Assembly (NCBI GenBank): GCA_905479535.1
Contig: CAJQMW010000412.1
Location: forward strand, 1 to 6,952
DNA from: an uncultured Maribacter sp.
GTDB lineage: Bacteria > Bacteroidota > Bacteroidia > Flavobacteriales > Flavobacteriaceae
Direction of reading: 5' to 3'
DNA length: 6,952 nt
This document shows, piece by piece, positions 1-6,209 of this stretch; within the stretch, counting starts at the first letter, position 1, and each line of letters starts with the position of its first letter. The notes beneath the pieces were generated by a model. The model did not search any database, was not told the DNA's origin, and saw only the letters and a program-made list of their open reading frames with translations. Made by a program: the position numbers and the translations under genes.

Positions 1-110
1 ATCAAAGACTGCGGAATTTCAGAAAAATCATAAAGCAACTGCTTATTTTGCCCTTGTAAAAAAGAAAAGCAGAAAAGGAATAAGAAAAAATAGCCCCAGG
101 AAATTCTCAT
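1..110 (-). CDS. N-terminus of DUF5723-like exported (outer-membrane) protein, partial
   Basis: Only the first 36 codons lie in the window; the gene continues beyond the left edge. The ATG at 110-108 opens a very hydrophobic stretch (about residues 6-18, mostly Phe and Leu) followed by QGQ, a typical type I signal peptide likely cleaved near residue 20. The mature N-terminus contains NKQLLYDFSEIPQSL, which I recognise from memory as the opening of flavobacterial DUF5723 proteins, thought to be outer-membrane beta-barrels. The start overlaps the stop of the upstream lipoprotein gene by 4 nt (ATGA), so the two are probably translated as a coupled pair and may act together at the outer membrane; that partnership is inference. 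A PorP/SprF-like protein is the main alternative. The gene call is solid, the family name less so. Confidence 0.65.
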   Translation of the reverse strand, partial: MRISWGYFFLFLFCFSFLQGQNKQLLYDFSEIPQSL

Positions 111-643
111 TTTAATCTGAGCCTAAATTTACCAGCGGACCTCAAAATGATAGCGGCATCCGGAAGGTTGGAGGTGCTACTATTATCTCCTAGATTTGTA
201 GCGCTCAGTTTTATATTGGAGGTATTTCTTAAAATATCTAAACTTTTGCCAGCAATGCCATAGGCAACTTCCCGAATGAATACCGCCGTAGGTGCAGCAC
301 TCATCTGAAAAAACTCGATATCCAAGACATTACCGTCCTCATCCAAGAACTCTATAGAAACCTCAATATCCTTACTGGTCGTATTTTCCAGCTCGTAAAT
401 AATGACGCCATCCAAAACCCGATCGGCAAAGAATTTTTCTTCAAAAGCATCAAAATTAAAATTCTGGGAAAAGAAGCTTAGCCCAACTACCCTGTTGATA
501 ATACTTTCTTGCGCTTTAACGTAAAAAATACTTGTCTCGTACGTAGGTGTAATCGTCAAATCGTCATACTGCCCAAAGTCTTGTTGGTCCGTGCATGACG
601 TAATAAATAAAAAAAACAAGACAACTATCCTTAATCCTTTCAT
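107..643 (-). CDS. small lipoprotein of unknown function (178 aa)
   Basis: The N-terminus is a lipoprotein signal peptide: MKGLR, a hydrophobic core at residues 6-14, then the lipobox ITSC with the lipidated cysteine at position 17. The mature start (CTDQQDFGQYDD) is rich in Gln and Asp. Bacteroidota surface lipoproteins often carry an acidic export signal just after the cysteine, so surface exposure is possible but not shown. The rest is a soluble domain that looks beta-rich (for example DIEVSIEFLDEDGNVLDIEFFQ at about residues 92-113), and I recognise no catalytic motif. It lies 44 nt after the HAD gene, with a hairpin in the gap, and overlaps the following DUF5723-like gene by 4 nt. It may be an accessory of that protein. 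The function is unknown. Confidence 0.85.
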   Translation of the reverse strand: MKGLRIVVLFFLFITSCTDQQDFGQYDDLTITPTYETSIFYVKAQESIINRVVGLSFFSQNFNFDAFEEKFFADRVLDGVIIYELENTTSKDIEVSIEFLDEDGNVLDIEFFQMSAAPTAVFIREVAYGIAGKSLDILRNTSNIKLSATNLGDNSSTSNLPDAAIILRSAGKFRLRLK

Positions 644-654
644 TACAATTTACC

Positions 655-677
655 AATACAGCTTAAAGGGCTGTATT
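655..677 (-). other. perfect 8-bp hairpin between the HAD and lipoprotein genes
   Basis: AATACAGC (655-662) and GCTGTATT (670-677) are exact inverted complements around a 7-base loop. The hairpin fills most of the 44-nt gap and ends 11 bases before the lipoprotein ATG. No T-run follows it in the direction of transcription, so a classical intrinsic terminator is unlikely. It could be an mRNA processing or stability element, or it could modulate translation of the lipoprotein. Its role is unproven. Confidence 0.5.
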
Positions 678-687
678 AATTATAACT

Positions 688-1377
688 CTACAAATAACTT
701 TTTATTTCCCAGAGTTCCTGAATCATAGGGCAATGCTCATGTATTGGTTCATTATGGGCATTGAAATGCAAGGCATGAAGACCTACGCCTTTTGCCCCAA
801 GGACATCGGCCTCTAAGCTATCCCCTATCATAATGGACTTCTCGGGTTCAACTTTGGCCTTTTTGAGCGCGAGTTCAAAGATTATTGGATTTGGTTTCTT
901 AACACCTGCCATTTCTGAATTGATCACCTCATCAAAAAACGGATAGATTCCAGAATTCTTCAATTTCTTATCCTGTATTTCTTGAAATCCGTTGGTAATT
1001 ATATGGAGTCTATATTTTGGTTTCAGATATTCCAAAACCTCTAAAGTATTAGGGAAAAGGTTATTATAGGATGATAAATGATTGATGTATTGTTCTGATA
1101 AACTAAAAATGGTCTCATCGGACACGCAATAGTTCAATGCATCAAAAACAGTCTTTAATCGTTGATACCTTAAGTTTTCTTTTGATATTTTTTCTTCACG
1201 ATATAATTTCCAGTAAACCAGATTTGTAGGTACATATATTTCTAGGAACTTCGGTAACTCAACCGCTATACTATGTTCTACCAAGATCTTCTTGAAGGTA
1301 AGTGCGGAGTTTTTCTCAAAATCCCACAGTGTGTGATCTAAATCAAAAAAAACATCGGTAACAATCCTTTCAAACAT
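688..1377 (-). CDS. yjjG: HAD-superfamily hydrolase, YjjG-type pyrimidine nucleotidase (229 aa)
   Basis: All four HAD motifs are present. Motif I is DLDHTLWD (nucleophile Asp12, acid/base Asp14), motif II is ITNG (Thr128), motif III is VKKPNP with Lys161, and motif IV is GDSLEAD (Asp186, Asp191). The helical cap lies between residues about 18 and 110. Length and the signatures FDLDHTLWDF and NSGIYPFFD fit the YjjG family, which dephosphorylates nucleoside monophosphates, including non-canonical pyrimidine nucleotides, in the cytoplasm; this substrate range is known for the E. coli enzyme and only inferred here. The ATG at 1377 overlaps the upstream gene's stop by 8 nt, indicating coupled translation within the radC operon. 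A general HAD phosphatase of another subfamily remains possible. Confidence 0.87.
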   Translation of the reverse strand: MFERIVTDVFFDLDHTLWDFEKNSALTFKKILVEHSIAVELPKFLEIYVPTNLVYWKLYREEKISKENLRYQRLKTVFDALNYCVSDETIFSLSEQYINHLSSYNNLFPNTLEVLEYLKPKYRLHIITNGFQEIQDKKLKNSGIYPFFDEVINSEMAGVKKPNPIIFELALKKAKVEPEKSIMIGDSLEADVLGAKGVGLHALHFNAHNEPIHEHCPMIQELWEIKSYL

Positions 1378-2665
1378 GATAATTCTTTAAAACGGTTTTA
1401 TAAATCGTTTTCCATTCCAGCCGCTCCGAACTTCCCAATAACTCATTGGAAAAAACCGTTCTGAAACTACCGCTTACGTTCTTCACTTCATCATAAACCA
1501 AGTTTAAGCGCAAAGAAACTTCTCCTTCGCGCTTTAAGGTCGAAAGGGCATAGTCATGAACGGCATAAGGATGGACCTTTATGGGCTGCTGAATTTCCAA
1601 AGGAATATCATAGAAGGCGAAAGAGGTACATGTACTTGCCCTAAAACCTATCTCGTGGGAATACCCCATGGTGTAATCATCTGTAAATTCGGCCGCCATA
1701 AGTCGCCTATAGGTTTCTGGGACATCGACCCGGTTATACCGCATACGGGAGGAAGTCACGTCCCTATTAATGACACCTTCCAAATTTGTTTTCTCTTTCC
1801 TTAGCACGTCCTCATGATTAAAGGAAGTATAGGAAGCTGCCAAAGCAACCGTACTATAATCCGCTATATACTTGATGAGCGATTTAAAGTTGTTATTGTT
1901 TATGGATACGTTCTTATCGTACTTGGAATAGTCCGCGAACTGAAAAAAGAAAATGCTCTTTACATCATTTTCCCTGTGCCAACTGATTAACTGGGAAAAA
2001 TTATCGTAAGGATCTTTCCTTAGTTTCAGCCATACGGCCAACCTTTCCACCACCCTTCTTAGTTTAAAAGTGCCCAAATCCAAGGCCAATCCTGATATTC
2101 CACGAACAACTCCCCTGTGGGAATAGCAATGTGAAGTGGTTACATCCAAAAGGGACGTATATCTATAATTCCTGATTCCTCCTTCGAGTTCGGGGAATCG
2201 TTCTTGGAGCTGGGCAAATAGCTTGAACGCCCAAATATCCACGACCGGTTTGTGAAGGAAATTATTTTGATAGGCCACACTGTCCTTGGGTGAAAATCTA
2301 CCATGGACATCCTTTACATGGGGCAGATATTCCTCGTACCTACTTAAAAGATAAAAACTGGCGGCAAAAACATCAAAAGGAACGTTGCTACGCTCATCGG
2401 TGCCAAAAAAACAAGGTGTGCCGTCCCAGTCCAAAACCGATATCGGAACGTCATTTATTCCCTGCTCGAACAAAAGGTCGTTGCTCCTTACAAAGAACTC
2501 GTTCTGAAGCGGTTGTTTGGTGTAAGTCATTTTGGGACCGGAGTGCTTGATAAAATCCTCCACTTTTGTAGCGTAGCCAATTTCAACACCCAGGGTATTT
2601 TCAAATATTTGCTTCATAATATAACTGAAGCGAGGTGTAATCTTATGGGTATAAATCAATAACAT
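1370..2665 (-). CDS. polysaccharide deacetylase-like protein (DUF7033 type), probably catalytically inactive
   Basis: This is a 431-aa soluble protein without a signal peptide. The start MLLIYTHKITPR is the usual N-terminus of flavobacterial members. Residues about 90-145 (PFDVFAASFYLLSRYEEYLPH) match the DUF7033-type region, and a NodB/polysaccharide-deacetylase-like barrel follows. The expected metal and catalytic motifs are degraded. The TxDxD-like site reads TSLLDVTTSH, keeping Asp174 but with Thr176 where the second Asp should be. The HPSY-like histidine site reads AASY (276-279), and the late WHN-like site reads FSN (405-407). The GFRAS segment (340-344) is kept. Family consensus is from memory. 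Deacetylation is therefore unlikely, and a binding or structural role in envelope polysaccharide biology is only a guess. The start directly abuts the radC stop, and the 3' end overlaps the HAD gene. Confidence 0.8.
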   Translation of the reverse strand: MLLIYTHKITPRFSYIMKQIFENTLGVEIGYATKVEDFIKHSGPKMTYTKQPLQNEFFVRSNDLLFEQGINDVPISVLDWDGTPCFFGTDERSNVPFDVFAASFYLLSRYEEYLPHVKDVHGRFSPKDSVAYQNNFLHKPVVDIWAFKLFAQLQERFPELEGGIRNYRYTSLLDVTTSHCYSHRGVVRGISGLALDLGTFKLRRVVERLAVWLKLRKDPYDNFSQLISWHRENDVKSIFFFQFADYSKYDKNVSINNNNFKSLIKYIADYSTVALAASYTSFNHEDVLRKEKTNLEGVINRDVTSSRMRYNRVDVPETYRRLMAAEFTDDYTMGYSHEIGFRASTCTSFAFYDIPLEIQQPIKVHPYAVHDYALSTLKREGEVSLRLNLVYDEVKNVSGSFRTVFSNELLGSSERLEWKTIYKTVLKNYHV

Positions 2666-3364
2666 TTACAATATCTTATCGTCCGCAAAACTAAAATAAT
2701 CCTTTTGGGTTATGATCAAATGATCAAGAACCTTAATATCCAAGGCCTCTCCGGCGGTCTTAATTTTTTGAGTGATTTGTTTGTCGGCATTACTAGGCTT
2801 CAAGGTTCCGGAGGGGTGATTGTGTGCCAAAATAAGGCCTATCGCTCCAAATTCTAGTGCCTGCCGCATAATTATCCTGACATCTACCAAGGTTCCCGTT
2901 ATTCCACCTTTACTCAACTGCGCTTTGTGTATTACCTTGTTGGAGTTGTTCAAAAATATGATCCAAAACTCCTCGTGCTCCAAATCTCCCATTATAGGTT
3001 GTAAAATTTCATAAGCGTCGCAACTACTTCCTATGGCTTTAATCTCTGCCGAGTCCTCCCCTCTTCTCCGCCTTCCCATCTCCAATGCGGCCGCAATGGT
3101 GACCGCTTTCGCCTCTCCTATACCTTTAAACTTCATTAATTGTTTTACGGATAACCTGCCCAATTCGTTCAGGCTATTCTCGGTGGACGCTAAAATACGT
3201 TTGGAAAGTTCCACGGCACTTTCAGATCTGCTTCCAGAGCCGATTAGAATTGCGATAAGCTCGGCATCCGACAGAACGGAACGACCTTTTACCATAAGCT
3301 TTTCCCTGGGCTTATCGTCATCGGACCAGTTTTTAATGGAAAAAGATTTTGCCTTTTCTTGCAT
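2666..3364 (-). CDS. radC: RadC/YeeS-type JAB (JAMM) domain protein
   Basis: Full length at 232 aa. The N-terminal part (about residues 8-100) contains the family opener SIKNWSDDDKPREKL, then GSGSR, and a helix-hairpin-helix-like segment LMKFKGIGEAKA (76-87). The C-terminal JAMM domain has HNHPSG with metal ligands His181 and His183, Ser185, Asp194, and an upstream acidic residue at about Glu132. Despite the name, the historic link of radC to DNA repair was withdrawn for E. coli. The family's metal-dependent activity and role remain unclear, and JAMM folds are known as isopeptidases elsewhere. It is the first gene of the five-gene minus-strand run. The ATG at 3364 is supported by the conserved N-terminus. 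The inferred promoter lies so close that the transcript would be leaderless or nearly so. Confidence 0.93.
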   Translation of the reverse strand: MQEKAKSFSIKNWSDDDKPREKLMVKGRSVLSDAELIAILIGSGSRSESAVELSKRILASTENSLNELGRLSVKQLMKFKGIGEAKAVTIAAALEMGRRRRGEDSAEIKAIGSSCDAYEILQPIMGDLEHEEFWIIFLNNSNKVIHKAQLSKGGITGTLVDVRIIMRQALEFGAIGLILAHNHPSGTLKPSNADKQITQKIKTAGEALDIKVLDHLIITQKDYFSFADDKIL

Positions 3365-3368
3365 GCGC

Positions 3369-3400
3369 TAAAGATACTGAAGTAATTATTTTATTGTAAA
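3369..3400 (-). promoter_or_regulatory. possible radC-operon promoter
   Basis: Read on the minus strand, TTTA (3400-3397), a 20-base spacer and TATCTTTA (3376-3369) match the Bacteroidota promoter form TTTG/TAnnTTTG at 3 of 4 and 7 of 8 positions. The same -7 octamer occurs at the better mpl promoter. Only 4 bases separate it from the radC ATG, so transcription would start at or next to the start codon. Evidence is by pattern only. Confidence 0.35.
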
Positions 3401-3425
3401 TTCCTCGTTGACTAAAAAACGACCT

Positions 3426-3869
3426 ATGCAATCACTCCTAAACGATGCCGGCCATGCGGAAATAATAGACAGGCTGGATAAGTTGAACGAAAATTCGGAA
3501 CGACTTTGGGGTAAAATGACGGTGGGTCAGATGTGCTGGCACTGTCAATATCCCTTAAAACTAGCTATAAAGAACAAGGAAAATACCTCCAAGGGGAATT
3601 GGTTTATTAAACTATTTTTTAAGAAATCCCTTTATAACGATAAGCCTTGGCGCAAAAACTTACCAACCTCGCCCCAATTAAAAGCTCGGGAACCCAAGGA
3701 TTTTCAAGAAGAACGCAACAAACTTAGGGCCTTAGTAAACGAATTTCATTCGTTAAAAGACCGTGAAGTATGGCATCCGCATCCCACATTTGGGTCTTTT
3801 ACGAAGGAAGAATGGGGACAGTTAGAGTACAAACACTTGGATCACCATTTGACCCAGTTTGGGGTTTAA
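3426..3869 (+). CDS. DUF1569 / DinB-like putative metal-binding protein (147 aa)
   Basis: The protein matches DUF1569, a member of the DinB-like four-helix fold. Segments that identify it are WGKMTVGQMCWHCQ (29-41), LYNDKPWRKNLPTSP (69-83), HPTFGSFTKEEWG (119-131) and the end EYKHLDHHLTQFGV. His39 together with the His137-x3-His141 pair form the histidine triad that binds metal in DinB-type proteins. The biochemical role is unknown; some DinB relatives are thiol-dependent transferases. I chose ATG 3426 because family members begin with a M-x-S-L motif and this one begins MQSLL. An in-frame TTG at 3408 would add six residues but is less likely. It is divergent from radC and shares a short intergenic region with it. 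It is predicted cytoplasmic, with no signal peptide. Confidence 0.85.
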   Translation: MQSLLNDAGHAEIIDRLDKLNENSERLWGKMTVGQMCWHCQYPLKLAIKNKENTSKGNWFIKLFFKKSLYNDKPWRKNLPTSPQLKAREPKDFQEERNKLRALVNEFHSLKDREVWHPHPTFGSFTKEEWGQLEYKHLDHHLTQFGV

Positions 3870-4178
3870 AGTAGATTTCGGGTTATAAGTTGGTCAATCC
3901 TAAAGTGATTTAAAACTAGAAGTGTCCAATAAAAGGATCAAGACCGCTTCGCTTTCAGAGAAAAGAACGAAGACCATTTTATAACTAATTAACGGACAGT
4001 ACTAAATCCATCCCTACAAATACGCTGTGCCACGGTATCGAATATAGTCATAATAGCCTGTAGTATGCTACGGCAAAAAGGCTTAAAACTCAATAACTAC
4101 CAAGGTTTTAACTAATCCTGATTACGTTACTGGGACGCTACTGACTTAGGGGCCTTAAACTTGTTAACTCTTTCATTT
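3870..4178. other. about 310-base spacer between convergent genes, no recognised gene
   Basis: This lies between the 3' ends of the DUF1569 gene and mpl. All frames that I translated contain stops and no plausible start with a coding-like product. The one structure noted is an imperfect hairpin at 4056-4074: GCC, a bulged T, then GTAG, loop TATG, CTACGGC. It lies about 105 bases past the mpl stop and lacks a clean T-run on either strand, so it is at best a weak terminator candidate. The spacer is long for a compact genome and could contain decayed sequence, but I recognise no source. Confidence 0.5.
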
Positions 4179-5534
4179 CTAAATCATCCATCCTTTCAAT
4201 TTTTCCAAATCCAATCCCCCGTAATTACCAGAGCTCATCAACAAAAGCGTTGTTTCTGAATAATCTTTTTCCTCTAGGTAGTTGTGAAAAGAATTCGCTT
4301 CGGTAAATATTATTAAATCCTCCCTCTTGAAAGCTTCAGCAATCTGAGACGGGGTAACCGCTGCCAGTTTTTTTATGGCAACCGATTCTGGAAGGTAAAA
4401 TATGACCGCTTCGTCTGCCGGATCCAAGGCTCCCTTATACTCTTTTAGAAACTCTGGATTAAAACTGCTGTACGTATGTAATTCTAGACAGGCAACCAAT
4501 TTTCTATTCGGGTATTGTTCTTTGACGGCCCTAGTGGTGGCAGCGACCTTACTTGGGGAATGTGCAAAGTCCTTATAAGCCACACTTGATTTACCCTCCG
4601 CAATTTTCTCCAGACGTTTGGACGCCCCTTTGAACGTAGCGATGGCCTCATAAAAGTCTTCCTCGTCCACTCCCATGTGTTGACAAATCCATTTGGCACC
4701 GGACAAATTACTCAGGTTGTGTTCACCAAAGACTTCAATGGGCATGGGACCTTCGGGGGTCTCCAAGAAAGTTTCCCCATCCAAGACTTTATATTCCGGA
4801 GTTGTGTAGGGCAGCTTTCGAATGGAATTTTCAGAAGCTTCCACCATACGTTTTACCTCTGGGTCCTCCTCATTGTAGGTGATACTGCCTCCGTTCATGA
4901 TACTATCTACAAAAATCCGGAACTGTTCCACATAGTTCTCGAATGTCGGAAATACATTAATATGATCCCAAGCAATACCGCTTAGCAGTGCAATATTAGG
5001 TTGGTATAAATGAAATTTAGGCCTTCTATCAATTGGAGAGGATAAATATTCGTCGCCTTCCAAAACTATAAAATCGTTTTCCTCCGTTAAATGCACCATC
5101 CGATCAAAACCCTCTAATTGGGCGCCAACCATATAATCTACATCCACTTTATGGTAGTTCAACACATGTAGAATCATGGAGGTGATGGTAGTTTTACCAT
5201 GACTTCCCCCGATGACGACCCTGGTTTTATCCTTGGCCTGTGCATACAAAAATTCGGGATAGGAATAGATTGTAAGGCCTAATTGTTGCGCCTTTAGCAA
5301 TTCCGGATTATCCGCTTTGGCATGCATACCAAGAACAATGGCGTCCAAGTTTGCATGTATTTTTTCAGGATACCAGCCAAAAGCTTCCGGCAACAGGCCT
5401 TTAGCGGCTAAACGAGATTTGGAGGGTTCAAAGATGACATCGTCACTTCCGGTAATTTTATATCCCTTATGTTGCAAGGCCAAGGCCAAATTATGCATCG
5501 CACTACCCCCTATAGCAATAAAATGTATGTTCAT
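4179..5534 (-). CDS. mpl: UDP-N-acetylmuramate:L-alanyl-gamma-D-glutamyl-meso-diaminopimelate ligase
   Basis: This 451-aa Mur-ligase family protein begins NIHFIAIGGSAMHNLA, a nucleotide-binding opener. It has the ATP P-loop GSHGKTT (110-116), the LEGDEY segment (158-163), the AWDH motif (188-191), and GEHNLSNLSGA (270-280) leading into the C-terminal domain, where DFAHSPSKV (322-330) takes the place of the DFAHHP motif. The pattern fits Mpl, which attaches the recycled tripeptide L-Ala-gamma-D-Glu-meso-DAP to UDP-MurNAc in the cytoplasm to salvage cell-wall material. MurC is the nearest alternative, but the MHNLA start and length favour Mpl. I chose ATG 5534. The in-frame ATG at 5579 would add 15 residues encoded by the promoter and leader. 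It stands alone on the minus strand and is divergent from the cupin. Confidence 0.9.
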   Translation of the reverse strand: MNIHFIAIGGSAMHNLALALQHKGYKITGSDDVIFEPSKSRLAAKGLLPEAFGWYPEKIHANLDAIVLGMHAKADNPELLKAQQLGLTIYSYPEFLYAQAKDKTRVVIGGSHGKTTITSMILHVLNYHKVDVDYMVGAQLEGFDRMVHLTEENDFIVLEGDEYLSSPIDRRPKFHLYQPNIALLSGIAWDHINVFPTFENYVEQFRIFVDSIMNGGSITYNEEDPEVKRMVEASENSIRKLPYTTPEYKVLDGETFLETPEGPMPIEVFGEHNLSNLSGAKWICQHMGVDEEDFYEAIATFKGASKRLEKIAEGKSSVAYKDFAHSPSKVAATTRAVKEQYPNRKLVACLELHTYSSFNPEFLKEYKGALDPADEAVIFYLPESVAIKKLAAVTPSQIAEAFKREDLIIFTEANSFHNYLEEKDYSETTLLLMSSGNYGGLDLEKLKGWMI

Positions 5535-5551
5535 TAAAATAAGTTCTGATG

Positions 5552-5582
5552 TAAAGATAGCCATCACATTGGGCATCACAAA
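5552..5582 (-). promoter_or_regulatory. mpl promoter, Bacteroidota type
   Basis: On the minus strand, TTTG (5582-5579), exactly 19 bases, then TATCTTTA (5559-5552) match the consensus TTTG/TAnnTTTG fully at -33 and at 7 of 8 positions at -7. The -7 box ends 17 bases before ATG 5534, giving an inferred leader of about 10-13 nt. It overlaps the alternative start at 5579, which argues against that start. Between this promoter and the divergent one at 5687 I see no gene. Confidence 0.6.
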
Positions 5583-5686
5583 TTCCTTCTTCGTTCAGTA
5601 GTTTATTTTTACCTTCGGAAATAAAAATTTCTTCAAACTGACTATTTTCGAAGTAGCGCCATAACTATATTTCACTAATTTTCTTT

Positions 5687-5717
5687 TTTGAACTTGGGGC
5701 TAAAAACAGAAATTTTG
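5687..5717 (+). promoter_or_regulatory. candidate cupin promoter, Bacteroidota type
   Basis: TTTG (5687-5690), 19 bases, then AAATTTTG (5710-5717) match the consensus TTTG/TAnnTTTG at 4 of 4 and 7 of 8 positions. A start just after this box would give the cupin mRNA a leader of roughly 165-170 nt containing all three hairpins at 5732-5809. The region is A/T-rich, so a chance match is possible. Confidence 0.4.
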
Positions 5718-5731
5718 TATTTTACCTCACC

Positions 5732-5757
5732 CAGAACTGCTGAAAATGGCAGTTCTG
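5732..5757. repeat. perfect 9-bp inverted repeat in front of the cupin gene
   Basis: CAGAACTGC (5732-5740) and GCAGTTCTG (5749-5757) are exact inverted complements around an 8-base loop. It is the first of three hairpins placed almost end to end. It resembles a palindromic intergenic repeat more than a terminator because no T-run follows and it lies upstream of a gene. Confidence 0.7.
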
Positions 5758-5776
5758 ACCTCTCCAAAAGAGAGGT
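5758..5776. repeat. 7-bp inverted repeat with CAAAA loop
   Basis: ACCTCTC (5758-5764) and GAGAGGT (5770-5776) pair perfectly around CAAAA. It begins on the base directly after the previous palindrome. From memory, CTCTCC-AAA-GAGAGG-like palindromes are common dispersed repeats between genes in Flavobacteriia; this window alone cannot prove copy number. Confidence 0.7.
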
Positions 5777-5790
5777 GAATCGCAAATTCT

Positions 5791-5809
5791 GCCTGTCCGG
5801 TAGGCAGGC
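5791..5809. repeat. GCCTGTC/GGCAGGC palindromic repeat
   Basis: GCCTGTC (5791-5797) pairs with GGCAGGC (5803-5809), six Watson-Crick pairs plus one G-T, around loop CGGTA. A further small palindrome AGGCC-CTA-GGCCT overlaps its end (5806-5818). The G/C-rich make-up contrasts with the A/T-rich flanks and suggests a dispersed repeat that inserted here. Confidence 0.65.
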
Positions 5810-5848
5810 CCTAGGCCTTCGTTCGCCGAAATGGTTACATGTAGGTGT

Positions 5849-5868
5849 GGCAAAGCCTTCGGGGAATT
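5849..5868 (+). repeat. short unit GGCAAAGCC-TTC-GGGGAATT, copy 1
   Basis: GGCAAAGCC (5849-5857), TTC, then GGGGAATT (5861-5868), 23 bases before the cupin ATG. A second copy lacking the TTC occurs at 6336-6352, just ahead of the SDR start. The two copies share 17 identical bases apart from the 3-base insertion. Confidence 0.6.
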
Positions 5869-5891
5869 ATTTATTTTTAAACAACCTTGAA

Positions 5892-6209
5892 ATGGATTTT
5901 AAACTCTCCTCCCTACCCTCAAAAGAAATTATGCCGGGCTACCATGGCAAGCTAGTACATACCAAAAACATGAGTATTGCCTTTTGGGACGTGGAAAAAG
6001 ATGCGAAAGTACCCGAACATTCGCATATGAACGAGCAGGTTATGCACGTTCTGGAAGGTGAATTTGAATTTACCTTGAACGGGACTACCAAAACTTATTG
6101 TTCCGGTGATATTGTGATTATCGCACCACATCAAAAACATAGTGGGCGAGCATTGACAGCCTGCAAACTCTTGGATGTTTTTAGTCCGACGAGAGAAGAA
6201 TATAAATAG
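5892..6209 (+). CDS. small single-domain cupin protein (105 aa)
   Basis: One cupin beta-barrel makes up the whole protein. Motif 1 is VPEHSHMNEQVMHVLEGEFEF (40-60), with likely metal ligands His43, His45 and Gln49 (or Glu48). Motif 2 is SGDIVIIAPHQKHSG (71-85), with ligand His83. It ends DVFSPTREEY, as in many small metal-binding cupins. Substrate and reaction cannot be read from the sequence; relatives include isomerases, dioxygenases and sugar- or ligand-binding proteins. I chose ATG 5892 because the cupin fold begins shortly after it. The frame stays open back to about 5688, but that part translates palindromic repeats and is not protein-like. It is followed after a repeat-filled 157-nt gap by an SDR gene on the same strand, with which it may be co-transcribed. 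Confidence 0.85.
   Translation: MDFKLSSLPSKEIMPGYHGKLVHTKNMSIAFWDVEKDAKVPEHSHMNEQVMHVLEGEFEFTLNGTTKTYCSGDIVIIAPHQKHSGRALTACKLLDVFSPTREEYK

Noticed and set aside
655..677. Intrinsic terminator after the HAD gene
   Set aside because: The hairpin stem is only moderately G/C-rich and no T-run follows on the transcribed strand.
1556..2550. Two plus-strand open frames of 82 and 86 codons opposite the deacetylase-like gene
   Set aside because: Both are antisense to a well-supported gene and their translations show no domain or sensible composition.
2820..3371. Plus-strand open frames opposite radC
   Set aside because: They are shadows of the radC frame; RadC motifs on the minus strand account for the sequence.
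3408..3425. TTG at 3408 as the start of the DUF1569 gene
   Set aside because: Family proteins begin at the MxSL motif, matching ATG 3426; the six extra residues have no support.
4484..5601. Additional open frames on both strands overlapping mpl
   Set aside because: Mpl motifs span the whole minus-strand gene; the others lack any family signal.
5503..5664. A minus-strand open frame of 53 codons crossing the mpl promoter and start, with a protein-like composition
   Set aside because: It has no ATG, GTG or TTG start in frame near its beginning, overlaps the mpl start region in another frame, and contains the promoter boxes; probably chance.
5732..5809. CRISPR array or riboswitch in the hairpin cluster
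   Set aside because: The three hairpins differ in sequence, with no regular repeat-spacer pattern, and I see no conserved riboswitch core.
5831..5890. Plus-strand ATG frame of 19 codons containing a CxC pair (CRC) in front of the cupin
   Set aside because: It lies wholly in repeat-derived sequence, is very short and shows no support as a gene.
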